Below are positions 25,231 to 38,200 of a stretch of DNA of 64,000 nt, piece after piece. Made by a program: the position numbers and the translations under genes. The notes beneath the pieces were generated by a model. The model saw only the letters and a program-made list of their open reading frames with translations. It had not been told where the DNA came from and did no database searches. Within the stretch, counting starts at the first letter, position 1; each line of letters begins with the position of its first letter. The stretch spans positions 21,067,131 through 21,131,130 of the forward strand of contig NC_092795.1 of NCBI RefSeq assembly GCF_918797505.1, read 5' to 3'. Source of the stretch: Bemisia tabaci (lineage: Eukaryota > Arthropoda > Insecta > Hemiptera > Aleyrodidae).

Positions 25231-26210
25231 TAGAATTCTTTAGCCTCTCTACCAGTGTAGTTTGCGTGTGTGTTATCTGTTTGACAATTTGTTATCAACA
25301 ACTCCAAGATGTTCTGAGCCATTATCAGTCTTGTTCAATGTACGTTCCGCTTTTGGCGATTAACGTTTTATGAGGCCTCCTTTCAGCGTACCTGCCGGTA
25401 TGTCAATACTTATTCATTGAGTGATTCTCTCTTGGCAGTCAGATGGTATTTTTATCGAGTGTCCCTCTGCGTCTGCCCTAGGCGAAGACTCTCATAAGAG
25501 CCAATTGTCTAGATGAACAAAATCTATTCCTAGGCCTTTGAGCACAATTGGCAGCTAGAAGTTTATCAAAAGAAGAACGGTGAATCATTTTTCTCACAGC
25601 CAGAAGACTTCCATAACTGTCTCTCAGTTGTGATCGGCGAATCTAAGTTACTCTCTGGAGGCTCTCATTGCATTCTATGGTAAAGATCTTTAGGAATAAA
25701 ATAGGTACTGAATCCTTAGCAAGTATCATACTCATAGATCCCGATTTTTCCTCCCAAAAAATCTTACGGACTATTCATCTCTCTTTAGGCAAAATACAGT
25801 TTGAATTTGCTAGGTTATGGCGAGTGTTTACATGTATGAATTTACTGTTTGCATTCCCTTCCGAAGGGTGAAACATCAATCTATATCCTTGGGTGTATGT
25901 TATTTTTTGTGAACATCCTCGTATCCAAAAGTGCTTGACCTATGAAACTTGTCCTAGCTCCCCTTCGATACATGTAATCATGGGAGGATATACTGCTCGA
26001 CAAGCTTAAATGCCGTTCCTTGTTATGACAATGATGTCCAGGTGTAATCAATGAGACTCAAGTTGGAAATGTTTTTTGAATTACATTTCATTTCCAAAGC
26101 AATAGGATCTGGACGCATGGAATGTATATCGAATGAACATCCTTATCAACTCATCATTTGTAATTTGTTTATGTTTTATTTTCAGGAGCAAAGCAATACA
26201 AACTGGTAAA

Positions 26211-29200
26211 ATGAAAGTCAAGGAGCTGGATCGAACTGTGAATGTGGCATGGTCTCCTGCCACACTTCACCCAATTTTGCTAGCGACCGGGACTGCTGCT
26301 CAACAGTTTGATGCCTCCTTCAGCACCGCAGCCGCTTTGGAAGTTTACTCTTTGAACTTGACAGAGCCAGGATTGGACATGACTTTAGTTGCATCCACTC
26401 CGAATGAACACAAGTATTAACATCTCTTTAACGTTTCACTTGCAGTTTTCATTATCAAAAGCTAAATTTTCACGAGAGGAAGTCAGAAATTGTTCAAAAG
26501 CTAAAAATAATTTTTAAAATAGCCAACTCAATTTTTTGGGATTTGTGTCAGTTCTGAAGGCAAATCCCTATTTTTTGATAACATGATACTCTTATAAAAT
26601 TTTTGGTCGTTGAAGTATTTTGATTCCAGAAATTCTGGTTACATTTTCCATCAAAAAGTTTTTCTTTCTGATTTACCTCTGCTTGTCCTCAACATATTCG
26701 GACTAGTAGAATCTGCTTTCCACACTTTTAATCTTTGAAATTCGTGCAAAATTTGTTATAAATCAAATATCCATATCCAGACACCTGTGCACGTTAAAAT
26801 AGCACTGCATATGAGGAGGCTTTCTTAGAGTGTCATCAAGTTTTATCTCAAAAATTATTTAAGACTTTACTGACTCTTAACGCAGTTTTCGATTATTTCC
26901 TCTGATTCCATGAATTATAATCTGTCATGAAAGGTCAGTGAATAGGTATCCTAAAGTTTTTTATCTTTGCTTTTGTTTTTTCCAGGTTTCATAAGTTAGC
27001 ATGGGGAGCTTGTGGTCTTGGTTCCGATAATGCAGATGGAATAATCGTAGGTGGTTGTGATGATGGCCGAGTTCAGATGTACAATGTCTCCAAATTGCTC
27101 AAAGGAGAAAATAGCATCATTGCTAGACAAGACAAGCACTCAGGAGCTGTTAGGGCTATTGAATTCAACTCATTTCAAGTAAGTTCTGTGCTTAATAAGC
27201 AAACATGGATCGGAAATTTAGACAATAACTTTCTGCATTTTTGTTAAATTATCAGGGTTCAAAAATTGCATGCATCGAGAAACTTTAATTATCTACATCA
27301 ATTTTCGAACTCCAAAAAGTGTTGGGCTCAGTTTCTGGTAAAAGCCACTTTTTATGCTCAATTAAAGTATTTTCTTTAGCTGTTGGGCAAAAAGTCCATA
27401 CATCAAAAACTATGAGGTGAAATTGACAACAAACTGATGAAATTAGTGGAAACAAAAATGTACATATTCAATTTGGAACCTCGGAAAATTAAAAAAATTT
27501 GATTTGATTTAGAGCAATGTGCATCGTAGTAACCCTATATCCCTTCTATCCGCAAACGATTCCAGACAAAGCAATTTTCTTGGCCCACCGTATTGCACAC
27601 TGCAGGGTGGATTTCAGACTTTTTCCATGAGCCCACTGTGATTTTTGTGCAATTTTACCTTTTGAAAGTTTATTAACCTAGCTGCGTCTCTTGCATGCAA
27701 CCAACGTATTATCTAACTTCTGAAAGATCTTTATGTGCTCCTAACATTCAATGACCCCTGTCTTTGTCAATACTATAATTTTGAAACAACAACTTTGTTC
27801 TATGTATGTGTTGTTTTTCAGACCAACCTTCTTGCTACTGGTGCCTCAGACTCTGAAATCTTTATTTGGGATTTGAATAACACAAGTGTCCCAATGACAC
27901 CAGGGACAAAGTTCCAGCCTGCAGAAGATGTTGTTTGGGTGGCGTGGAACACGCAAGGTATTCCCCTATCTATTTTCTAATTTTAAGAAGACTTTTTAAA
28001 GAGAAGCTTTTTTCAAAGCTACATCGGCACAAATATTCATTTCTGAATCAATTACGAGTTGAAAGGTTGGAGAAGTGAAGAATTGAAAGAAAAAAATAGT
28101 TGGTTGTAAGCAAAGGAGTATCGATGTACCTAAATTTGAAGAATTATAGTTGTAAAGAAAACTTAATTACTCAGTCACTACATCTTTAAAATAAACCCTT
28201 GTATTTACCTCTGTTGGATCTTGTGTGGAATCTATATTAAAAATAGGACGTTGGCAATTTTTCAAGACTCACCCCTTCCCCTCTTAATTGATGGAAATAC
28301 AACAAAAATTGAAAAATAGAAGTATAGTTTTTTTCATTCATTTTCTTCCGTTCAATAATTTCTAGGAAGAAAATCAATTTCAATCACTAAGACCTTACTA
28401 TTTTATTTAGAAATGCAATCAATTTCTCCAGAAATGTTATTTCTTGTACAAGTTCTGATTGAAAGTGCAATTTAACTCAATGTATAACCAGTGACTTGAT
28501 CATTTTGAACACTTTCAGTATGCCTTGGTTACATTTGAGGGGATCAAAACAAGTTGGGACCCCAATGCACAACAGTGAAAAAACTTCTAGCCTTGCAACC
28601 AGGTGAGTTGCAACTGATGACAAGCAACAATAGGAAGGCCTCAAAGGGTTTTTAAAATGGGAAGGCTTGACATTTTATGTTTTTTCTGATAAATCACATT
28701 ACAATTTATTTATGTTCTGCAAATCTCAAGTAATCTTTTTTCTCCCTTTATTTTCACAACAGTTCAACATATTTTAGCCTCGACATTTCCAACTCGATGT
28801 GTTGTTTGGGATCTAAGGAAAAATGAACCAATCATCAAACTTAGTGACAGCACATCTCGTGTAAGTATCTGAAGTCCTTATTTTATTTACTTATGTGTCA
28901 TATATTGTTTGGACGCAGTTTAACAGTATTGCATCAAGTTGCATTTTGGAGGAATGTGATTCGAGGGTGGTTTTGAATTTAGTTAGTAGAGAATAAATAT
29001 TTTGAACATTAAACAGTTGTTGAGCTTTGCCCCTAAAATTGAGTCTAATGGAGGGACTAAACTTCAAATTTCTTTTTCTTAGTTCAAACTTGGTGTGACT
29101 AGGTGCATTTCCGTTAGACCCAGATTAAACTGGAATAGATGTCCTTTCAAACAAAAATAGAGCTCTGCAGATAAAAAATTTAAATTAAGTTCCCTTCAAA

Positions 29201-32200
29201 TAAATTTCATCGTACTTTTTAAATAAACCAAAGGTTGAACAGTCCTCTTAGTGATCTTAGTTGGAAATACAGGAAAAAATTGAAAACTTGAAACTATCTA
29301 AGATTTCGTTACGAAGTGCTACCAGTATCTATTACTTGCTCCACAGGGAAGAATATTCAGAATCACCTTTAAAAGTAAGAATAAATTCACATTGAATCGC
29401 CAAATCTTCAAGGCACAATAAATAATGCATGGCGGGTCAAAATGACAAGTAACGCAAATCGTCACCTCCTGGCCAAAGTATCACAAGTTCCAATTGAGTG
29501 CTTATCTCCAAAAGACTAATGTAAAACGGAAAAAGTTAATTGCGGCTGTAATAAACTCGACATAGGTTTGAAATTTTGATCACAAGTTCAGGATCACTCA
29601 GCATCTGATTTGGATAAACTTTGAAGTGGAAAGTCAAGTCAAATGTCCATTTTGGCGCCTGTGACACTCTGTTTTTTGACCTATTGGTGCTTGTAATAAA
29701 CTGTTTTTAATTTCTTTAGCAAAAGTAAATAAACCAATAGGCAATGAATGTTTTTCGAAATGTTAAAAATTAGAAAATGTGACACCTAAATTGTTATCTT
29801 TAAAACAGAAAAGTTCTGAACCAAAAAAATCATTCTAGGCATATTCCAATTCATCAACAATAGCACTCGTGACTTTTTGTCTGGAAGGTGACAAAATTAT
29901 CGAGCCAGATCTAGCAAAATTGTATCTAGCACTTAATGTTTTCCAGATTATGAAGAACATGATCAATGATCATATAAGGACAAAATTACAAAAACTTTAT
30001 GGTAGAATTCTGCTCAGCTTTTTATTAAAAAGTGAAACAAAGGAAGAAAGTAGGTTAGCTATTCAGCTCAGTTGATTCCAGTTAAAGCTGTCCATTCTCT
30101 GTCTACCTTTTCAAATTCTACGTGAAATTAACTTTCTGTCATGGCGTTTAACAGGTGAGGTGGAAAGTTGTAGCTTGGAATCCGGATGTCGCCACTCAAC
30201 TTTGTTTAGCCTCTGAAGAAGACCAAAGTCCTGTCATACAGCTATGGGATCTTCGGTTTGCTACTTCTCCAATCAAGACGTTAGAGGGTCATCAAAGGTA
30301 TAAATCCCTTTTGCCTCTCTTCTTTCACAGTTTATCATACTGGTTTTTTTCAGTGTCCACATGATGCAACTTCTAATATTTAAGACCAAACTTTTGAACA
30401 GAGGTGAAACAATCAACATTTTAAAGTTTTTAAAGATGAATTTTCAAGTGTTCCTCGTCCCTTTAAACATCATATCAAGAAAAATTGGTTTCAGTACCAC
30501 AAGAATACAACTAACTCCTGCAGTCTCTGATTGAGCCAAGGAAAATACTTGCTGCCCTAAAAAGCCATTTTACAAATGACTCTAACGATAATTAGCCTAA
30601 CTTGTTGCACCTAAACAAAAGAAACGGGAATCGCAAACTTAAAAATCTTCAGACTTTCTTTGTTTTACTTCTTTGTCCGGACAACATTTTGCGGGTCGGC
30701 CGTCCTCTTTCAGGCTATGAATTGCCAGGGAAAACAAGGAAACTTTTAAATGTCAAGGAGAACCACAAAAAGTCATGGAATTTTAAAAGTGAACTAAAAA
30801 AGGTAGGAATTCTTAAGTGTGATGGAAAACCAGGAAGAATCAGGAAATTTCATAAAGTCAGCAAAAACCTAGATTATTCACAAAATGTTTCCTGTCAGGG
30901 ACAACCAGGAATAAACTTGGGAATTTGCAAATGCTAGGACACACTGGGAAAAGTCAAAAGAAATTTAAAGTAGAGAATAGGCTTAAGTCAGAATTCTCAA
31001 GTGTCAGAAAAGCGGTGTAAGTAAAGATCAATGTATTCCAAGAAAAATTTAAGACTGGTACTTATGTTTACTCACCACTTTAGCATGGTTTGCACCATTT
31101 ACTGATGCCTCTACCTAAGCTCTAAAACAAGTAAGTCAATAATTTTAAAAAAAATTGTCCAAAAAGTGAGAAAAGTTTTTTCTCAACCTCTACAGCAGAA
31201 TAGTCTTATGAAAAGATCTTTTTGCGTGTTTCAGAGGAGTACTTTCAATAAGTTGGTGCAGTCAAGACTCAGATCTATTAGCTAGTTGTGGCAAAGATGA
31301 CAAACTTTTTGTGTGGAACCCCAACAGTTCTCATCAGGTTTGTTAATGCAATCGTTTTCAGTTTCTAAAATATTTCTCATGAGTTTATAGGTTTGTATAT
31401 TTTGAGTCAGAACACCAGTGATCTAGTCAGACATGCCCTCTGCATCAGCTTGATACAGTTATTCATGTAAGTGATCTTTGATGCATTTTCTAGCCTCTGT
31501 GCAGCAGTGTTCAAACTCATAATGATTGTTTTCAGCGAGGTTTTGGCCTCCATAATTGATGGAGTCAAGTTGAATACACAGCCCTGTAAATTTTTGGCAA
31601 TTAAATCAAATAGCACAAGAACTTGCCAACTCCCAATTTTTTTAATTCTGATTATTCATTGGAAAATTAATCCGTCAGACTTTTTTCAATTTCTGATCAG
31701 AAGTGCCAAAAACAGCCACGCTCATCACGCGCACCTGAAGTTTGAAAACACTCCATTTCCTGGAGATGTCTTGTTTTTGTATTTTACACTTTGTGTAAAG
31801 AAGCGAGCGGTCATTTTAATACTGATCACATTAATCAACTGAATATCTCTTGCATTTGCTGATGATGCTCAAAAATTATGATACCTATTCAAGGTAAGGG
31901 GGGCTAAATCTCTCTCCTTAGATCTCCACAAATCTCTATAAGCAGAGAAAAATAACATGAATGAAGGACAAGGTGGTTGCAACCTTCATGAGAGTTTCCC
32001 TTCCCCTTCCCATCTCACATAACAATTAAATGATAATATTTTCTTCTTGCATCTGTTGAACTTTCAGGTTTGAGAGGTTTTGCATTAGATTACTTTACAG
32101 CAACTGATTATCAGTCGAGAAGCGAATGGTTCCTATGCCAAAACTGCAGTGAAATAAACTACAAAAAAATATTAGATACTCCTAACATATTCCTCATCAA

Positions 32201-35200
32201 CTTCTAATCAAAGCATGCCAACTTGTGACAAGAAGTACCATTATTTCTCCTCTTTATTGAGACAGTGTCTAAAATCCTTCTGTTTCCAATGAATATTATA
32301 TTTTTCAAACTCAATGTTGTTCATAGAAGTTTTGTCCATTGTCTTTGTTCTTTTTTTTTTTTTTTAGACAGGAGAAATAGTCTGCGAACTATCAACAAGC
32401 AATCAGTGGAGTTTTGAAGTTAGTTGGTGTCCACGGAATCCTTTCTTAATTTCTAATTCAAGTTTTGACGGACACTGTAGCATCTATTCTCTAAGTGGTG
32501 GTCAGTGTCAGGCTCCAACTACAAACAAGGTAACAGTTCTCATACTATTAACCTGCACTTTCTCTCTCTTTCTTGGGCTTGGGCCTTTCATTTTTGTGAA
32601 TGAATGAGCAAAATGCATAAATAAAATGTGAATTTAAGTAAACGGTCAAAATGGTCTCAAATCATCAGAAAAGTTTTAATACAAAGATGCCTTGTCATCA
32701 TAATTATAGAACCCATTCAGGGCCGAAGTATACTTAGTCTGTTGTCGTGTGGTAAATGTCAGTCGATAAATCTGCTCCTAGGAGAATGTGTCAGTACAGA
32801 AAGGAAAAGATTAATGAAAGAAAGTTTATGAAACAGTTGAAAATGCAGTCAAATTGGTCAAAATTAAAAAAGGCTCCCAAACATATTCAGGTATTTTAAG
32901 TTGCTGAGTGTTTTAATAACGCTGAAAAGAGGTAGAAGCTCAATGCATTTTTATACAGTCTGAAGTTATTTATACTTTGAATATTAAAATTATTGATAAA
33001 AAATTGTTTGTATCGTATCTCCTCTAGGTAGACTTTCCCATAGATCTAGCAGATACCTTTTAATAACATACAAAGTTCTCTGCTATAAACATTACTATAT
33101 GAACCAAATGTTACTGTTATAGATTAATTTGAACTCTTATTATAAGGTGTCCATTACATTGTACTCATGATTATTATTGTAATGTGTTCAGATAGCTGAT
33201 TCATTTCCCGGAATGGAACGACTTACACAAGCTCAACCAATCGATCAGCCCACGTATCATTCTGTTGTAGATTTACGCAAACCGCCCAAATGGCTATCTA
33301 GGCCTGCAGGAGCTTCTTTTGCGGTAAGTTCCTTTGATGACAATTTTTTATTTTTTCTCCTTGAAGAAAATAGAAAAGAGAATTTCACCTAAAAAACATA
33401 ATTTTTGTGGAATTTTATCTGTATCAATTTCACTTAGTTTGCTGTATCTTTTAAGTGCAACAAACCCATTCAATGTTGCTGTATAAGGAAAAACTTTGAA
33501 GTATAGTTGTCAATCGACAAAGGATTTGCTTTTCATTGAAGTTAATATTGAATAGAATGCCAATAACTAGGTTTGATATCTAAGTGTTTTCTCATACATT
33601 TTTCCTGATTGCCTTTTTCTGTAATTTATGAATTTTCCTCTTTTAGATTACCCTGTTTTTCAATTCAGGATTTGTTGTTTGTTTTCTTTAGTTTGGCGGT
33701 AGACTGGTTTTTTTTACATCTGCAGAAAAGAAAGTATTCATGAGTCAAGTTGTAACAGAGCCTGAAATAATCAAAAGGTCTGATGAATTAGAAGTTGCGT
33801 TGCAGTCTGGTCAGTACATAGAGTATTGCCAAAATAAAGTAGCATCGCATTCTGATCCGCACACGCAAGACATATGGAATTTCATCGGTGCCAATTTTCA
33901 AGTGGATTCACGAGCTCAAATGTTGAACTTGCTTGGCTTCACAGAAGAATCAATAAGTAATCAAGTAAGTTGGGTCAATATCTATGCTGTAGAGAACATA
34001 AAATCGTAGAAAAATTTGTAAGAAAATAAGCTGAAAACTTATACAAAGTTATCATGCAAATCCTTAAAATATTTCAAAGAACTTTTTTCTATGTGAGATA
34101 TTATTTTTTAAGTACATGATTACTTATCTCAGTGTGAAGAGTGTCACCTGGTTTGGTTATATGACATTTTGTCAACGATTTTTGTCTGCGCACCTGTTTT
34201 TTCTAGTAGTTTAAGTCCACGCGTTTTTTCGGCAGGAGAGTTTTGGTCCACCTACCAATTGAGATCTAAAGTTAATTGGTCCACTTATAAATACAAATGA
34301 CAATTGCTCACGACGTTTTTGGATGAAAATTTAAAATGTCTTGGAAGAATGAAGGTTTGGAAAATTGTTGACGAAATGTCCAGAAACCCCTGTTTTTCTC
34401 TGCCAATATAGGTTGCTTCGTTTTATGTGTAACATGCAGCTTACACTTTGCAATGAACTTTAATGAGTTTATGAAAAGGTACTACAATACTACCGAAAGA
34501 CTTATTAAAGAGTTATTGCCTTTATTTTTCAGCATGACCATCAGAAGTCAGTGATTGAGAGTAGGTTTAGATATTTTATCTATTGAAATTTTCTTTTGTT
34601 TTTGTTATGATTATAAAATATGAATCTACTTAATTTTACAGTTAAGCAAGCTTGTTAACAAGTCTCTCAGCATAAAACAACCCGCGGATGGAGACTTTTC
34701 TAAAGACAATTTCTCGCAGTTCAACAATGACGTAAGTCTTATGCTTGTCTTTCTTATTTTCTCACGAATTAATGCCCTTTGCTAATAACTACCAAAAAAT
34801 CAATTATGTTGAAAAACAAATCAGAAAGAAAACATTTTATCCCCATATTTGAATATAGCATGAATTTCGCATAGTTTTTTATTCAATCATGTGTATACAT
34901 AATTTGTATAGTGTGATGTAATTTTAAAATTGTAGAACTTTCAGTTTCGATTGACTGTTGGTAAAAAATTTCAAAATCTCTCTAAGATTTTAATTTTTGC
35001 AGTCTAATTTCCATTTTTTTTCTGTTTTAGCAACAAAATGAAACAAATTTGAACTCAGCCTCGCCTTTTGATAGCATCAGTAGGTCCTCGTTGTCTCCGC
35101 AAAGTTCACCTATCAAGATTTCCTCTGGTGATGGTATGAATTTGCCGCATATTTTTTTCTCAAAAATGGAAAAAACATCAGTATCAAATAACAGACAAGA

Positions 35201-38200
35201 CTCCTTTTAAAAAACAACTAATTATTTGATTGAACACCTATGTAGTCCTGTGAAATCCAATAAATAGAAATCTTAATGAACAGCTTCACTCAAAATATTC
35301 ATCCAAGGTAGATTATTGAAGCTCAGTGACACCCATATTGCCACCGAGACCTATAGAAATGTGTGTACAAGGACTCCTTCGAGTTCAAACTTCCTGCAAC
35401 ATCAATAATATTTTGTCCTTTGTCAATGGAAAGCTGTCATTTTTGCCAAGATCCTTTGCTTAACCCTATTTTTAGCTATAGTAAAACTTCGATATAACGA
35501 ATTCTTCAAATTAATGAATTTTTTTGCGGTCCCGAAAAAATCCCTATCTTTTCAATGTGAAATGAATTCTATATAACGAATATTCGCTTTTACGAAGGAA
35601 ATCTTCGGTCCGAGTATGAACTTTACCATGCAAATCAAACTCTATTTAACGAATGCACAGGAATTTCCGCGCGCCTGGCAACACTGCTGGGGATAAAGTG
35701 GGCTTGTCTTCACCCGCGTAGTGTACGTCGGTGTCGGTGCAAAAGTCATCTTCCGATATGGCGGGATTAGGGATTTCCAAGGCGCACATGTTTCCTTGAG
35801 TAAATGGGGTGATTAAGAAGCTACGTGAACAGTGTCACCAGTACGATTTCAACCCCTGCCGGGTGCTCATCACTACCACTGCGCAGTTTTATTAATCAAA
35901 TGCTAACCGGGTGTTTTTCGCCGATTTTCCGTAAAGTATCGTCATAATTTAAGAGCGGGTGGGGGGTGCACACAAAACTGGAAAAAACCGAACATTCCAA
36001 AAAAAATTGTGGCCTAAAATCGGGTTTTCCGCGGTTTTCGATTCAATGAAATTTTTTGCCAGTCCCCAGAAATTCGTTATATCGAGGTTTCACTGTATAT
36101 GCTGCATTTTTGGAAGCACTTAGTTTTGTATGTAGTTTTTGTGAAGATTTTTTAAGCCTTCTATTTGCAAGAATTGTGATGCATGTTATAGATGGCAGAG
36201 TTTCATGAAGTCATATGATCATGATTTCCTTTAATTTTGTTTTTAGATGTTGATGGAACCATTTGTAAAGCTTTATTGATGGGGAACATCAAGGATGCTG
36301 TTGAAGTCTGCTTATCGGAAAGTAGATTTGCGGACGCTTTGGTTCTAGCAAAAACTGCGGGTGAAGAAATCTACTCTAGGACCTTATCCAAATATTTTCA
36401 TGTGAGTTTCTTCAGAGGGCTGCAAGAGTATGATAAGCAAACCCTGATTCAACTCTTTGCTCTGAGACATTGTTTCTTACTCCGAAGTTTTGTGTAAGAA
36501 TATTGAGTGCAAGCAAGATTTGGTGAAGGATAGGAAAAAAAAGGTTTTCAGTGCCTATGCTCCTATCTCAACCTTGAAAATGGACCTTGATAAAACCTTG
36601 TGTTTAACTGTAGTAATTTGATTCCATTTCAGTTGGCTGCACCCAGATGCGCTTAAGAAAAAGACTTATTCAATATGATGGAGACAGGTCTGTTGGTCAA
36701 ATGAATATTGTAACTAGCTGCGCTCAAGCCCTCCTAGGATCTTAATTAATTTATTTTGTTCAATCAGAAATTGTTTATGTACACCTGGAAATTGCATCTG
36801 TCCATATCATATTTCATGCCAGCACTATTTTATAATTCTTTATACAAACCAAGTTTTCCTAGAATCGATTGCTTAAATTAGGGCCCAACCCTTAATAATC
36901 ATACTCGCAATTTCAAGCCTTTTTCCTCTGTTATGATACAAGGTTCATATTCCTAATCACATCAGTTTGTTCAATTAATATTCCCTTTTTTATGTTGTTG
37001 CAGAATCAAAGATCTAATTTGTCTAGTATTATATCGGCTGTCGTTACAAATGATTGGGCGCCAGTTGTCTCCACCTGTGATGTTTCAAGCTGGAAAGAAG
37101 TTCTGGCAGGGCTCTTGACTTATTGCAACGATGATGAGCTAGCTGCTCTTTGTGTCAAACTCGGAGAGCGGTTGAAAACGGAAGGAAGTCCAAATTGTGC
37201 CTTAAAAGCAGAGCTTTGCTATATCTGCGCTGGGAACATCCAAATGCTTGCTGATGCATGGAAAAATGATTCATTCTCTCCAGCAAAAATTCAGGATATT
37301 GCTGAACTAGTTGTTGTTTTGAAGGAGGCCCTGCAGATACGTGGTAAACCAGTCAATGTCTCTGGACATCTTGCCATCATTATGACTCAGTATGCTGAAA
37401 TTCTTGTCACACAAGGTGCTCTGAAAGCAGCTCTGGACTATTTACGCTCCTCAGATGAGGAACGAATAAACGACTTACGAGAACGATTAGAGATTGCTTT
37501 GGGCCACAAACAATTAAACGCACAGCCAGTGCGGTCGAACAACTTATATGGGAGACAATCATTGGGTAATATACCACCTTACTCAACATCAAATTTCCAA
37601 CAGTCCCCGGCCATGCAGTTCGGACAGTACACTCCCTCTGGAGCTTCTTATAAGTCCCCTGCATCAGGATTTCCGCCTGTCAACAACCAGCAAAATCATC
37701 TCAATCCTATGTACGGATCTGCACAACAGACAACTCCCTTGTTCAATCCGCCTGGATCAACAACAAAACCACCTGTTGCTCCATCACCATTCTCTCCATC
37801 CGTCATGCAGCCCAGCTTCAATTCACCATCAATGGCTCCTCCGCCAACTGCTGCTCCTAGCACCTTGAATCCTGTGACGCCTGCTTCAAGTGCCTTGCCT
37901 CCTCCACCACTCCCTGCATCAGGAAGTTTTAGTGGTGGCAAAAGTAGCCCTGGCCCCAGTTTATCTGCTCAAGGTATGTATGTACTATTTCTACAGTGTT
38001 CCCTGCAAATGTGTTGGTGCATTTGTATTCTTAGCAGACCATCAAAACAGCCAAAGAAACACTAACATGTGAAGACAATGAGATAATATTGCTCTTCAAA
38101 AACCGCTACAATGCTCGCACTACTTGTGGGTTGTGCCTATACTATAAAACCAATAATTACTTTCTCAGCCCACAGGTAGTGATCTTATTTCTTAGTAGCA

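Noticed and set aside
25077..25373. 98-codon hydrophobic frame in the SEC31 5' region
   Set aside because: It has low-complexity Leu/Val content, lies in a probable untranslated first exon and intron, and matches no family.
30602..30937. 111-codon frame in SEC31 intron 5
   Set aside because: Internal short-motif repetition indicates a decayed repeat; it has no splice sites that fit SEC31.
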